A stretch of 64,000 nt of DNA. Source: Pseudomonas baltica (lineage in GTDB: Bacteria; Pseudomonadota; Gammaproteobacteria; Pseudomonadales; Pseudomonadaceae). Numbering within the stretch: the stretch's first letter is position 1; each line of letters starts with the position of its first letter. The position numbers and the translations under genes were made by a program. This document shows positions 1 through 9,614 of the stretch, piece by piece. The DNA lies in assembly GCF_031880315.1 (NCBI RefSeq), contig NZ_CP134771.1:4522501-4586500 (forward strand), written 5' to 3'. The notes under the pieces are model-generated. The model searched no databases, had not been told where the DNA came from, and worked only from the letters and a program-made list of their open reading frames with translations.

Positions 1-510
<510 letters not shown>

Positions 511-672
511 TATAACACCCAAGCAATTTGCGACTCGAAAGAGCATCAGATTGCGGTGACTGTGGAGATGACACGAACCGAAAGTTCGTCGACTCTGAAG
601 CGACACCCACAAATTATCACATACCCGATTCGCTGGAAGACCGCCCAAACGGTCTGCTGGCAAACAGAATTT
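511..672 (+). other. 23S-5S internal transcribed spacer
   Basis: This spacer sits between the 23S and 5S genes. It carries no tRNA and no convincing reading frame. It is presumably processed from the rRNA precursor. Confidence 0.8.
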
Positions 673-788
673 CTTGACGACCATAGAGCATTGGAACCAC
701 CTGATCCCATCCCGAACTCAGAAGTGAAACGATGCATCGCCGATGGTAGTGTGGGGTTTCCCCATGTGAGAGTAGGTCATTGTCAAGA
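673..788 (+). rRNA. rrf: 5S ribosomal RNA
   Basis: The gene has the pseudomonad 5S core, including CCTGATCCCATCCCGAACTCAG and the helix around GATGGTAGTGTGGGG. The ends CTTGACGA and TCAAGATT pair to close helix I. Length is about 116 nt, as expected. Confidence 0.95.
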
Positions 789-798
789 TTAAATTCCG

Positions 799-834
799 AA
801 ACCCCCATCTGCGAAGGCAGGTGGGGGTTTTGTC
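799..834 (+). terminator. rRNA operon terminator
   Basis: A strong GC-rich hairpin (ACCCCCATCTGC / GCAGGTGGGGGT, GAAG loop) is followed by TTTTGTCTTT. It lies 10 bases after 5S rRNA and is a Rho-independent terminator for the operon. Confidence 0.85.
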
Positions 835-872
835 TTTGTGGTGCCTGGCAAAGTCAAAGTCAAGATCAAGAG

Positions 873-951
873 CTTCGCGGGCAAGCCTTGCTCCCACGGT
901 ATGCACAGCACCTGCGTCATACCCCTGTTGGAGTAAGGCTTGTCCACGAAG
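873..951. repeat. REP doublet (pseudomonad extragenic palindrome)
   Basis: CTTCGCGGGCAAGCCTTGC then CTCCCAC (873-897) is followed by an inverted, slightly diverged copy around 928-951. This is the paired (REPIN-like) arrangement common between pseudomonad genes. The rest of 842-1061 holds nothing else I can identify. Confidence 0.7.
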
Positions 952-1061
952 GAGCCAGGCCAGCTAAACATCTCAATGCAGGGTGAAGCGTTTCTGGCTG
1001 TGTTGGATCTCTCATTAATATTAATCTCTCTGGCTCAAATAGAACGAACAGGGAGAGTTCA

Positions 1062-1670
1062 ATGTTCATCGCCTACAAACCCGAATTGAGTTTCCACGGG
1101 ACACTGCATTGGGAAATGCAGGATGGGAAACCCGCCGTTCATGGGCTAAGTGCTACGTATATCGAGAAAGCACCCACCGCCATAGACGATGGGTGGATAT
1201 ATGCCAGCGTCGGGGATACCTATTCAGGGCCAAAGCCTGTCGGCCTTGGGGTGGATATGGTGTCCGGCCGCCTGATAGGGCTGAGGTTCTGGTTCGCATG
1301 CTATTACTGCGAAGGTCACGACAGTTACCGCTACCGCTACAAGCTCACCGTGTTCGACGATCTACAGGCCGATAATCCCTTCCAGTTCTACTCGCTGGAC
1401 ACGAGCCGCAACGGTTATCTGGCGGTCTACAAAGACAGTGCCCCACAATTGGCCAATGCAGATGGGCCTCTCTGGGAACTGAAGGATGTGGATCCTTGGG
1501 ATGATATCAAGCACGGGGCTTCCCTCTCGAACGTCACGCTTATCAGCCCCGCTGGAAAGCCTGTACGCAGGAAAATGGAAGAGCACTTCCCTTACCTGAA
1601 TGATCAGGCAGGTCATGACACCCGGTTCACGATCAATGTCACAAACGATGCCGGCCTGTGTCCTTGGTGA
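1062..1670 (+). CDS. hypothetical protein (202 aa)
   Basis: I do not recognise the family. The ATG is preceded by a good ribosome site (CAGGGAGAG about 8 bases upstream). The protein is soluble, rich in aromatic residues and glycine, has no signal peptide or membrane segment, and contains a Cys pair (FACYYCEGHD, around residues 79-88) that could bind metal or be redox active. It sits alone between an rRNA operon and the convergent mks operon, a place where accessory genes often land. Codon use looks ordinary for the window and no frameshift is visible. The reading frame is likely real but the function is unknown. Confidence 0.7.
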   Translation: MFIAYKPELSFHGTLHWEMQDGKPAVHGLSATYIEKAPTAIDDGWIYASVGDTYSGPKPVGLGVDMVSGRLIGLRFWFACYYCEGHDSYRYRYKLTVFDDLQADNPFQFYSLDTSRNGYLAVYKDSAPQLANADGPLWELKDVDPWDDIKHGASLSNVTLISPAGKPVRRKMEEHFPYLNDQAGHDTRFTINVTNDAGLCPW

Positions 1671-1911
1671 TGTCGTTTGCTGGCTGAACGCCCGGTGACG
1701 ACAGCGTCTCGCTCATCTGGATGGGGGCTTGCACGCGGGGCCCGACACCTGCACCAATAGAAAACGTTATCTGGCGGATGTCTTTACGGAAATGTCCCTG
1801 TGGGGAGGCGAGAGCCCGCATAGCGGCAAGGGATCGAATCTACTTCGGTTACCACGTCCTGCCGACAGCCACCCATTGCGAGTGGCTATCGGCGTCGCTA
1901 TCTCAGTGACG

Positions 1912-4737
1912 TCAGACCGGCTCTTCGTCTCGCACAGGCTTCCTGGTGACTTCGTCATGACGACGAATGTACTTCCAGTCCGACTCGTCGATATAGATGC
2001 CGTTCGGCCCGCTACCGCCCTCGAGATCGATCGCCACCCGCGCCGACACCTGTGGCTTCACCGATGCGAGGATAGGGACGAAGCCCAGCTGCAAGCTGGT
2101 CTCCAGCAACGCGGCCTGGTTGCGCTCATCGATATCCGCCGCTTCATCCAGGTAATACGGCAGGCGAATCTTGCCAGCCTGTTCGCGGTCCATCAGGTGC
2201 AGCAACAGATACATGTTGGTCAGCGCCTTGATGGTCATGGTCGTGCCGTTGGAGGCTGCACCGTCGATATCGGTATGAATCACCGGCTGGCCGTTGACCT
2301 TGGTGATCTCGAACGCCAGCTCGAACAGATCTTTCAGGCCCAGCTGGTTATGGTTCGCCGCCACCAGGCGGGCCAGATACTCCTTGGCCTCTTCGTTCTT
2401 GTTGTCCTGCTCGGCGCTCTGGCTCAGATCGAACACCGACAGGGTTTCGCCTTCCTCGTACTGACCGGCGCTGTGGATAATCTGATCGATATGTTTGAGC
2501 GCCTCCTTGTTCGGCGCGAGCACGATGCGGAAGCTCTGCAGGTTGGAGACCTGACGCTTGTTGATCTCGCGGTTGAACAGCGCCAGTTGATGTTCGAGGC
2601 TGTCATAGTCGCTACGGATATTGCGCAAGGTGCGTGCGATGTCGGTGACCGCCGCGCGACGCGCCTTGCCCAGCGTCAAGGCTTCTTCAGTGCGATGACC
2701 ATAGGCGTTGATCAGTAATTGCAGGCGCCGCTCCATGTCGTCTTCGCTGTCGAACTTGGCGACACCCTTGAGCCGTACCTGAGCGTACAACGCCTCAATC
2801 TGACCATCGACCCGCAGCAAGCCTTGCCAGCTGTCCTGATAATCGTTGAGCAGCGGCAGCAGGTTGTCCATGGAATCGTCGACCGGATCCATGAATGGTG
2901 TGCCGAACGGCAGATCCGCCGGTAGCAGCTGACGGCGTCGCAGTGCATCGTCGAGGGTGCGCTGTTTGGCTTCCATATCAGCGATCTGCCGGCCGATCAG
3001 TTGCAGCTTCGCCGAGAGTTGCTGGACGCGCTCGGTGAATGCGTCGCTGGAGCGTTTGAGCTCATCCTGCGCTGCCTCCATCTGTGCCAGCTGTTCGAGC
3101 TTGTCGTCTTCCTCGGCGCTCAAGGTCTGCGAGCGGCGGTAGTCTTCAAGGGCCTTTTGCGCATCCAGCACTTGTTGATACAGGGCTTCGGTCTGGGTCT
3201 TGCTCGCGGCACGGTCGGCGGCCACGGCCTGCTGGGTCTTGAGCTGTTTGAGCTCCTTGTCCAAGCGCTCCTTCTGGTCGCGCAGTGCCGCGCGGTCGGC
3301 CAGCGCCTGCAGGGCCGGAGGCTCGATGTGCGACAGGTCGATGGAGATCCCCGGCACCTCGAAGCGCTCACCCTTGAAGCCATCGAGGATGGCCTCCAGC
3401 GATTTGACCCAGGCGTCGTTGTCGTCCAGCGCAATCCCTTGCTCGCCCAACGGCAAGCTGAACAGCGCGCTGTTGAACAGGCGCATCAGGCGCTCGACAT
3501 CCGGCTGCGAGAACTCTTCGCGCAGGCGCGCATAGCTGTTGTTGTCGGCATGATCGAGCTGCTGCTTCACCGACTTCAGGCGTTTCTCCAGATCACGCAG
3601 ACGCTCTTCGAGGTCTTCGGCGCTGAACTGGCGAGACTGCGCCAAGGCGCCGGCGAGTTCGTCGTGGGCGTCCTTGGCGGCGAGCAATTGCTGCTCCAGC
3701 ACTTTCACGTCGGTGACCAAGGCGAAGCGATGCTTGAGCACCGACAGTTCGCCCAGCCAGCGTTGCACGCCAGTGATTTCGCGTTCGAGGCGCATCAGCT
3801 CCTGAGTGCCGCTGCGTTGATCGTTTTGCAGCGAATCCTGCTCGCTGCGGTAATGCTCGGCCTGGATGACCAGCTCCTCCTTGCGCACGCCGGCGTAGTC
3901 CTGCCAGGTGCCGAGGAGGTTGTCGAGCAGCGGCGACAAGCGATGCAGCTTACCGCGCAACAGATCGCGCTGATTCACGCCATTGGCCAACGCCTCGACC
4001 AGCGGGCCGGCCGCGACCAGGGAGTTGTAGTCTTGCTCCATGCGGCGCACATCGCGGAAGGCTTCTTCGCAGGCCGCGATGTAATCGACGCTGCCCGAGC
4101 GCAGGCTGTGCTCGAAGGCATCGAGGAACAGCTGCTTGAGCTTGGCGGCAGTGATCTCGCGCATGTGCAGCAGGTTGATGAACAGCGCGCGGAAGGTCTT
4201 CAGACTCTGCTCGCTGGTGGAGCGCAGCGGGATCAGGGTCAAGTCCAGCGGAATCGACGTATGCCCGCCGACCAGCAGCCGGCGCAGTTCATCGGGCTTG
4301 AGCTCATAGGCCTTGAGGCCCTGCTGCTCGAGATTGGTGAACAGCTCTTTCTGCCGCAGGCAGGTGTCGTTCTTCTGGTAGTGGGCCAGATCGAGCTCGC
4401 CGGCATAGGCGAAGAACTGGTGACCGAAGCCGCCGCCGGGGCCACGCCCGACCACGCCGATCACATGCGGGCCGTGGGGCAGCGAGACCTCGCAGAGGAT
4501 GTAGCTGGTATCGGTGGCGAAATAAAAGCGTCGCGATTGTTCGAGGCTGTATTTGCCGAAACTCATGTCCGACATGCGCGCCAGGATCGGAAACTGCAGC
4601 GCATTGATCGAGGCACTCTTGCCCAGGTTGTTGGCACCGTAGACCGACAGCGGGTGTTCCAGCGGGAACAGGCCGAGGCTGTAGCCGGCGGTGTTGAGCA
4701 GTGCGAAGCGGCGAATGCCGTAGCGTTCCTGGCTCAT
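1912..4737 (-). CDS. mksB: MksB, SMC-like ATPase subunit of the Mks condensin
   Basis: This is the ATPase of the MukBEF-like Mks condensin, which organises and helps segregate the chromosome. The 941-aa protein has an SMC plan: Walker A GANNLGKS at residues 34-41 near the N terminus, then roughly 600 residues of heptad-rich coiled coil interrupted by a hinge-like section. A C-terminal head follows with a Walker B-like hydrophobic strand ending YYLDEAADID. The start codon overlaps the mksE stop (ATGA), so the two are translationally coupled, and mksF lies upstream. In the family, MksB is shorter than MukB (about 1480 aa), which fits. No mksG (Toprim nuclease, the mark of the plasmid-defence versions) is next to it, so this is the housekeeping type. 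Automated pipelines may label it a hypothetical ATP-binding protein. Confidence 0.93.
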   Translation of the reverse strand: MSQERYGIRRFALLNTAGYSLGLFPLEHPLSVYGANNLGKSASINALQFPILARMSDMSFGKYSLEQSRRFYFATDTSYILCEVSLPHGPHVIGVVGRGPGGGFGHQFFAYAGELDLAHYQKNDTCLRQKELFTNLEQQGLKAYELKPDELRRLLVGGHTSIPLDLTLIPLRSTSEQSLKTFRALFINLLHMREITAAKLKQLFLDAFEHSLRSGSVDYIAACEEAFRDVRRMEQDYNSLVAAGPLVEALANGVNQRDLLRGKLHRLSPLLDNLLGTWQDYAGVRKEELVIQAEHYRSEQDSLQNDQRSGTQELMRLEREITGVQRWLGELSVLKHRFALVTDVKVLEQQLLAAKDAHDELAGALAQSRQFSAEDLEERLRDLEKRLKSVKQQLDHADNNSYARLREEFSQPDVERLMRLFNSALFSLPLGEQGIALDDNDAWVKSLEAILDGFKGERFEVPGISIDLSHIEPPALQALADRAALRDQKERLDKELKQLKTQQAVAADRAASKTQTEALYQQVLDAQKALEDYRRSQTLSAEEDDKLEQLAQMEAAQDELKRSSDAFTERVQQLSAKLQLIGRQIADMEAKQRTLDDALRRRQLLPADLPFGTPFMDPVDDSMDNLLPLLNDYQDSWQGLLRVDGQIEALYAQVRLKGVAKFDSEDDMERRLQLLINAYGHRTEEALTLGKARRAAVTDIARTLRNIRSDYDSLEHQLALFNREINKRQVSNLQSFRIVLAPNKEALKHIDQIIHSAGQYEEGETLSVFDLSQSAEQDNKNEEAKEYLARLVAANHNQLGLKDLFELAFEITKVNGQPVIHTDIDGAASNGTTMTIKALTNMYLLLHLMDREQAGKIRLPYYLDEAADIDERNQAALLETSLQLGFVPILASVKPQVSARVAIDLEGGSGPNGIYIDESDWKYIRRHDEVTRKPVRDEEPV

Positions 4738-5447
4738 GCGTCCATCTCCTTTTGCTCTTGAGCAATGGCACGGGCGAGTGCCGCTTCCTCGGATTCTTCT
4801 TCATCTTCGACGAAGGGGGCGAGGTCCAGTGGATCGTCGGTCTGCAGCAGCTTCTCGTCGCTGTCTTCGTCGATCAGCACCGGCGTCGGCAAGGGCAGAT
4901 GACTGTGCAGGCTGGCCGCCAGATCGCGGTCTTGCTGCACCGACAGGCAGACGTCGAGGAAGCGATGCATCGGCGGCAGGAAGCGGTAGATACCGTTGTC
5001 TTCACTGGCGAAGCCGAGCTGTGTCATGCGGCGCATGATCTTTTCTTCAAGCTCGTCCTGGGTTTGCACCTCGGCCTGGATGAACAGGTCGCGGTACTTG
5101 TCCAGCAAGGACGGCAGTTCGTCGCGGCCAAGGCTGCCACCATCGAGCACGGCGATCGGATCGCGGCCCTGATCGGCCAGGTGCTCGACGAGGATGAAGG
5201 TAAACAGCGACAGGCGCTGGGCGGTCTTGTTGACCTGCGCTGCGGCCTGATCGGGGACAAAGTAATAGAAGCCGCGGGTGTCGCATACCAGTTCGAAACC
5301 CAGCGCCTTGAACAGAGCGCGGTAAGCGTCCTGGTGGTTGGACAGTTGGGTATACAGCTCCGGGTCGCGGCGGCTGATGTGGAAGCCTTTGAACAGCTCG
5401 CGAAAAATCGGCGCCAGCTGGGACAGTTCAGACAGATCAAGATGCAT
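4734..5447 (-). CDS. mksE: MksE, accessory subunit of the Mks condensin
   Basis: This is the middle gene of the mksF-mksE-mksB operon. MksE is the winged-helix (MukE-like) partner that binds the kleisin MksF and modulates its interaction with MksB. The central part (about residues 20-170) is helical with conserved FHISRRDPELY and YYFVPD stretches. The C-terminal 50 residues are very acidic (EDEEESEEAALARA), like a tail. I chose the start at MHLDLSEL (5447), which overlaps the mksF stop by 11 bases; an in-frame start at 5510 would add 21 residues of doubtful value. It overlaps mksB by 4 bases. Identification rests mainly on operon position and size (237 aa, MukE about 234). Confidence 0.88.
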   Translation of the reverse strand: MHLDLSELSQLAPIFRELFKGFHISRRDPELYTQLSNHQDAYRALFKALGFELVCDTRGFYYFVPDQAAAQVNKTAQRLSLFTFILVEHLADQGRDPIAVLDGGSLGRDELPSLLDKYRDLFIQAEVQTQDELEEKIMRRMTQLGFASEDNGIYRFLPPMHRFLDVCLSVQQDRDLAASLHSHLPLPTPVLIDEDSDEKLLQTDDPLDLAPFVEDEEESEEAALARAIAQEQKEMDA

Positions 5448-6741
5448 GTGGGGTACTCGCAGAGGGTTGCTCTGAGGGTTCGGATACGGTGCCAGGTGTC
5501 GCATCGGCACTGTTCAGCAAAGCGAAGGATTGCAGGCTGACCCGATGCTCGCGGGTCGAGTAGTCCTGGCGCTCGAGGCGCTGACGGGAAAAGCGCTTGT
5601 CACGCGACAGACGCGAGAACCAGTAGAGCAATTCGTCGGTGGCGCCGGTGGGCTCCTGCTCCAGCAGCCAGACCATCAGGTCGGGCAAGGGCAGGGCGTC
5701 TTCGCAGCGATCGAGCATCTCCTTGACCGTGCGCGGTGCCCGCGGTGGCTCGCCGCTTTTGGGCACCTTGTGCGCCCGGGGAAATTGCGCCGGCTTGGGC
5801 TCGAAGCGGGCCAACGCGTACACATAGGCCTCGACCTGACTGGCACTGCCCAGAAAGGTGCTTTGCGGGCGAGTGAACATCGGCATGGCGGCCTGGGGTA
5901 CGGCGTCGATGCCTTTACGGCGGATCGCGGCCAACGCCAGCGCGGCGCCACGAGTCACGGCATTGTGCCGGCGAGCTTCCTCGCGCAACGGCAGGAGCAG
6001 CTCGCGCGCGTGGCGCAGGGTCAACTGGGCGCTGGTCTGCATTTCGAGAATGCGCGCGTGGGTACGCAGGAGCATGTCGTCGTCGACCAGATGGCCGAGG
6101 CGTTGTTGCTCGCCGAGCAGGCGCAGCAGGACGTTCTCGACCTTGCGCACGCCTTGCTCGAAGGCGCCATCAGCGTTGACCAGATTGATCATCGGCTCGA
6201 CATATTCGTCCCAGGTCGCCAGTACTTCGGCGTAGCGCTGGCGCAGGGGGATCTGGCGGTCGCTGGTCTTGGCGCGTTCGGCCACCGATACCAGTGCCTG
6301 TTCGTCGTTGGCGAGTTTTTTCAGGACGTCGCGCACGCGCATGTCGAGCAGCCGCAGCTGGCGGGCCAGGTCGTTGCCGTCGCGGATATCGAAGGCTTGC
6401 TGGATATGCTCGGCCAGGCGCTCGAGGTGGCGCAGGTAGGCTTCGATTTCGAGGCACAGCCCCAGCCGGTGCTCGCGGCGCAGGTAGGCGAGAAAGTCAT
6501 GGATCTGGGCATTCAGTTCGAAGCGATTGGGGCTCTTGGCCACCGGCACCAGAATATCCAGGCGGATCCATACGTCCAGCAGGGCGGTAATGTCCTGCGC
6601 GGTGCTGTCGATTTGCTGGGCGCCGAGCTGCTGGCGAAGTTCGCTCAGGCTCAGGGTGCCTTGGTCGAAGTGTTCGCACAGCGGCTCGAGCAAGGCCCAG
6701 TGTTCGGCGAGGGCGCGCAGGACGCGCTTGGGTTCGATCAT
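5437..6741 (-). CDS. mksF: MksF, kleisin subunit of the Mks condensin
   Basis: This is the first gene of the condensin operon. MksF is the kleisin that bridges the two MksB heads. The sequence is almost entirely helical, begins with a winged-helix-like segment (PKRVLRALAEHWALLEPL) and ends with a basic and then flexible C terminus. The size (434 aa from the chosen start) matches MukF (about 440). I chose ATG 6741 (MIEPKRV), where homologous proteins begin; an upstream in-frame ATG at 6789 adds 16 residues. Neither start has an obvious ribosome site. The gene diverges from holD, leaving about 180 bases for both promoters. Confidence 0.88.
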   Translation of the reverse strand: MIEPKRVLRALAEHWALLEPLCEHFDQGTLSLSELRQQLGAQQIDSTAQDITALLDVWIRLDILVPVAKSPNRFELNAQIHDFLAYLRREHRLGLCLEIEAYLRHLERLAEHIQQAFDIRDGNDLARQLRLLDMRVRDVLKKLANDEQALVSVAERAKTSDRQIPLRQRYAEVLATWDEYVEPMINLVNADGAFEQGVRKVENVLLRLLGEQQRLGHLVDDDMLLRTHARILEMQTSAQLTLRHARELLLPLREEARRHNAVTRGAALALAAIRRKGIDAVPQAAMPMFTRPQSTFLGSASQVEAYVYALARFEPKPAQFPRAHKVPKSGEPPRAPRTVKEMLDRCEDALPLPDLMVWLLEQEPTGATDELLYWFSRLSRDKRFSRQRLERQDYSTREHRVSLQSFALLNSADATPGTVSEPSEQPSASTPHAS

Positions 6742-6919
6742 GGGATGGCCGACTCGTTGCCAGATAAAAAGGGGGGGATTGTACTGCATCGAGAGGACCG
6801 CGTTTGAGCCCCTGATCGAGCAACATGGGCATATGTCGGGTTTTTCTCGCTCGACTGCGGCGGTGATCAGCGAACAGCGGTAGAATTGCCGCCTTTAACC
6901 CTTCACTGATGGTCGGCCC

Positions 6920-7705
6920 TTGCTAAACGAGTCCCGTCGCCGCGCTTATCTGGACGCCATGCAGGTGGTGCACTGGCTGCCGCGCACCGAATTGCCGTTC
7001 GCCGCGCCCTCCAGGCTGGAGCTGCTCGAGGTGCCGGCTGCGCTCATCGAGGCGCCCGTGGCGGTAATCGCCAGGCCAGTGGCCGCACCTGTCGCCGAAC
7101 AGCCCCGAGTCGTCGAACGGCCGAAAATCGAGGTGCCACGACCCTCGCCGACTCCGCGCCCAGGCAGCAAGCCCTTGGACGAGCCGGCTGAGGCCCCCGT
7201 GGTGGCCAAGCCCATCGCCGTGCCGCCACCGCGCTTTGCCCTGCAGTTGCTGCGTTCCGGCCCTTGCCTGTTGCTGGTCGAACTGCCCACTGGCGAGCCG
7301 TTGCAGAGCCGCGATCCGGCCTATCTGCTGCTCAAGGACATGCTCCGCGCGGCCGGTCTGTCAGACAGCCCGCAGATTCTCGGCGAGCCAGTGCGCTGGC
7401 CGTTGCTGGCCAGAGGCAACCTCGATCAGGGCCCGGATGCCGCGCGGGATTTCGTGCAAGGGGTGGTCGCCATGCAGATGGAGCAGCAGCCGTGTGTATG
7501 CCTGTGGCTGATCGGCCTGCCAGCGGTACGGTTTGCTGGCGAGGCCAATGCCGAAAGTTATGATCGCGAGCTGCAGGTTGAAGGCCTCGGCGTCGCCTGG
7601 GCCCTGCCGGGTCTCGAATTATTGATGGAAGAGCCCGCGCGCAAGGCTGGCGTCTGGCAAGCCATGCGCCGGCTGATGGTGCGCTGGAAGAACCGTGATG
7701 AGTGA
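6920..7705 (+). CDS. holD: DNA polymerase III psi subunit (HolD), pseudomonad type
   Basis: This gene is often auto-annotated as 'energy transducer TonB' because of its Pro-rich middle (residues about 45-105), but it has no membrane anchor. Its N terminus (SRRRAYLDAMQVVHWLPR, Trp19) resembles the clamp-loader-binding peptide of E. coli psi, which has the same RR...L...W..R spacing. The C-terminal domain (about 110-260) would be the chi-binding fold. The position directly before rimI, overlapping it by 8 bases, mirrors the E. coli holD-rimI operon. A cryptic pseudomonad psi subunit at this locus is known from work on P. aeruginosa. Translation appears to start at TTG 6920; the next ATG (6959) would remove the binding peptide. 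Confidence 0.8.
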   Translation: MLNESRRRAYLDAMQVVHWLPRTELPFAAPSRLELLEVPAALIEAPVAVIARPVAAPVAEQPRVVERPKIEVPRPSPTPRPGSKPLDEPAEAPVVAKPIAVPPPRFALQLLRSGPCLLLVELPTGEPLQSRDPAYLLLKDMLRAAGLSDSPQILGEPVRWPLLARGNLDQGPDAARDFVQGVVAMQMEQQPCVCLWLIGLPAVRFAGEANAESYDRELQVEGLGVAWALPGLELLMEEPARKAGVWQAMRRLMVRWKNRDE

Positions 7706-8150
7706 TGCCGTGAGTTTTCGCCGGATGACCGAGGCGGATATGGATGCTGTACTGAAGATCGAATTTGCCGCCTACAGTCACCCCTGGACCCGCGGCATCT
7801 TCACCGATGGGCTCAAGTCCTACGAGATCTGGCTGATGTTCGAGGGCGCGCAGCAAGTGGGGCATGGCGTCATCAATGTGATCATCGATGAGGCCCACCT
7901 GCTCAATATCACCGTCAAGCCTGAAAGTCAGGGGCGTGGTCTGGGCTTGCGCCTGCTCGAGCACTTGATGGCCCGGGCCTATGAAACCAATGGCCGAGAG
8001 TGCTTTCTGGAAGTGCGCTCCAGCAATCAGTCGGCCTATCGCCTGTACGAGCGCTTTGGCTTCAACGAGATCGGTCGCCGGCGCGATTACTATCCTGCGG
8101 TAGGCGGCCGCGAGGACGCCTTGGTCATGGCCTGCACGCTGTTCGAATAA
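7698..8150 (+). CDS. rimI: Ribosomal protein bS18 alanine N-acetyltransferase
   Basis: This is a GNAT-fold enzyme that acetylates the N-terminal Ala of ribosomal protein S18 using acetyl-CoA. The 150-aa protein shows the acetyl-CoA loop QGRGLGLRLL (motif A) and a C-terminal SAYRLYERFGFNEIGRRRDYY, which is typical of RimI. The ATG at 7698 overlaps the end of holD by 8 bases. A GTG three bases upstream is also in frame, but ATG is preferred. The coupling to holD is the classic gene pair. Confidence 0.95.
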   Translation: MSDAVSFRRMTEADMDAVLKIEFAAYSHPWTRGIFTDGLKSYEIWLMFEGAQQVGHGVINVIIDEAHLLNITVKPESQGRGLGLRLLEHLMARAYETNGRECFLEVRSSNQSAYRLYERFGFNEIGRRRDYYPAVGGREDALVMACTLFE

Positions 8151-8164
8151 CCCTTTGGCGGGGT

Positions 8165-8250
8165 TGTGGGAGCGGGCTTGTGCGTCCGGCGCCGAAGCGG
8201 TTTAAACGGTGCTTGGCTGGCCTCTTCGCGAGCAGAGCTCGCTCCCACAT
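8165..8250. repeat. REP doublet
   Basis: TGTGGGAGCGGGCTTG (8165-8180) and the inverted CTTCGCGAGCAGAGCTC then GCTCCCAC (8224-8249) form a REP pair between the convergent genes rimI and the acidic-protein gene. Such pairs often act as transcript 3'-end hairpins. Confidence 0.75.
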
Positions 8251-8263
8251 AAAGCTTCGCGAC

Positions 8264-8668
8264 TCAGCGATTGCCGTCCACTGGATCGCGCTCCGCCAGC
8301 TCTGCTTCATCCAGGCCGTTGCCGCCACCGATCTCGTCTTCGTCGACGATACTAAGGTCCTCGTCGTCCGGACCGCCCACGCCGATCTCGTTGGGCGAAC
8401 GCGCGCCGTCCTCGTGGATCAGGGTCTCGGGGCTCATGTCATCATCGGTCGGCTCGTGGTCGTCTGTAGACGCCCCGGTCAAGCCAGCATCCCGCTCACG
8501 CGACAACGGCAGCTCCTGGCGCAGCTCACGTTCCGCAATGGTGTCACCGATCTTGCCGGTGGGTTCGTCCGCGTTGAAATCCAGCTCCTCCATGGAGCCC
8601 ATGCGGTCTTCGTTGTCATCAATAGGTTCCGGCTGTGTAGCGCCGAAAGGGCGTTGTGATTCAGTCAT
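8264..8668 (-). CDS. acidic conserved hypothetical protein of pseudomonads
   Basis: The 134-aa protein is very acidic and hydrophilic, probably largely disordered, with no cysteine and no membrane segment. It has repeated Asp/Glu clusters (DDNEDRMGSMEELD, DEDEIGGGNGLDEAEL). The start at ATG 8668 is fixed by a perfect ribosome site (GGAGGAAATACC). Close relatives sit between rimI and the carbonic anhydrase gene in other pseudomonads and are sometimes labelled 'serine kinase/phosphatase', but no catalytic motif for either activity is visible. Function unknown. Confidence 0.8.
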   Translation of the reverse strand: MTESQRPFGATQPEPIDDNEDRMGSMEELDFNADEPTGKIGDTIAERELRQELPLSRERDAGLTGASTDDHEPTDDDMSPETLIHEDGARSPNEIGVGGPDDEDLSIVDEDEIGGGNGLDEAELAERDPVDGNR

Positions 8669-8809
8669 GGTATTTCCTCCAGTTCGGGGCCTTAATAAGG
8701 TTGACCCAAGGGCGCGGTGAGGATTCAAAATCATTCACCGATGACATTTGGCGTGACCTCGTGGCACTGGGCCGAGTCAAAGGCTGTGCACCGTACTTGA
8801 GGCTTGAAC

Positions 8810-9448
8810 ATGAACGATCTACAAGAACTGATTGATAACAACGCGCGCTGGGCCGAGGCGATCAAGCAGGAAGATCCCGAATTCTTCGCCAAACTGGCAC
8901 GTCAGCAAACCCCCGAGTACCTGTGGATCGGCTGCAGCGACGCGCGCGTGCCGGCCAACGAAATCGTCGGCATGCTGCCCGGCGATCTGTTCGTGCACCG
9001 CAATGTCGCCAACGTCGTGCTGCACACCGACCTCAACTGCCTGTCGGTCATCCAGTACGCGGTCGACGTGCTCAAGGTCAAACACATCCTGGTCACCGGC
9101 CACTACGGCTGCGGCGGTGTGCGCGCGTCCATGCAGGATCGCCAGTTGGGCCTGATCGACGGCTGGCTGCGCTCGATCCGCGATCTGTACTACGAAAAAC
9201 GCAACGAGCTGGCACAGCTGGCGACTGAAGAAGAGCAGGTCGACCGCCTGTGCGAGTTGAACGTCATCCAGCAGGTCGCCAACGTCGGTCACACCAGCAT
9301 CGTCCAGAATGCCTGGCATCGTGGTCAGAGCCTGTCGATCCATGGTTGCATCTACGGCATCAAGGACGGCCGCTGGAAGAGCCTGAACGCTACCATCAGC
9401 GGCTTCGAGCAGTTGCCGCCGCAGTATCGTCTGCGGGCGCTGGACTGA
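8810..9448 (+). CDS. can: beta-class carbonic anhydrase
   Basis: The enzyme interconverts CO2 and bicarbonate in the cytoplasm, supplying bicarbonate for carboxylations. The 212-aa protein carries the beta-class zinc set: Cys42 and Asp44 in GCSDARVP, then His98 and Cys101 in HYGCGG. These positions match E. coli Can. I chose ATG 8810, preceded by GAGG; an in-frame TTG two codons earlier is possible. It is a single-gene unit divergent from the acidic-protein gene. Confidence 0.96.
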   Translation: MNDLQELIDNNARWAEAIKQEDPEFFAKLARQQTPEYLWIGCSDARVPANEIVGMLPGDLFVHRNVANVVLHTDLNCLSVIQYAVDVLKVKHILVTGHYGCGGVRASMQDRQLGLIDGWLRSIRDLYYEKRNELAQLATEEEQVDRLCELNVIQQVANVGHTSIVQNAWHRGQSLSIHGCIYGIKDGRWKSLNATISGFEQLPPQYRLRALD

Positions 9449-9614
9449 TCGCTCGTAAGACAGCTCGGCAAAATCGCTCCGTAAAAAAGTCTTGTAACAG
9501 TCTGAAGGGTTATTTCATTCAACTATGCAAGCCTTCATGCGTTGATAGACAGGGTAGCCATGCACGTGCATTGAGCTACCCTTTCTTTTCGAACAATACG
9601 TACATGGAGGCAGG

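Noticed and set aside
3001..4761. 586-codon open frame on the plus strand opposite mksB
   Set aside because: It is the high-GC shadow of mksB: the product is Gln/Arg/Ala/Leu-rich without any motif, and the minus-strand gene has a full SMC architecture.
1912..6741. mksFEB as a plasmid-defence (Wadjet/MksG-type) operon
   Set aside because: No Toprim nuclease gene (mksG/jetD) adjoins it; the flanks are core genes, so this is the chromosome-organising version.
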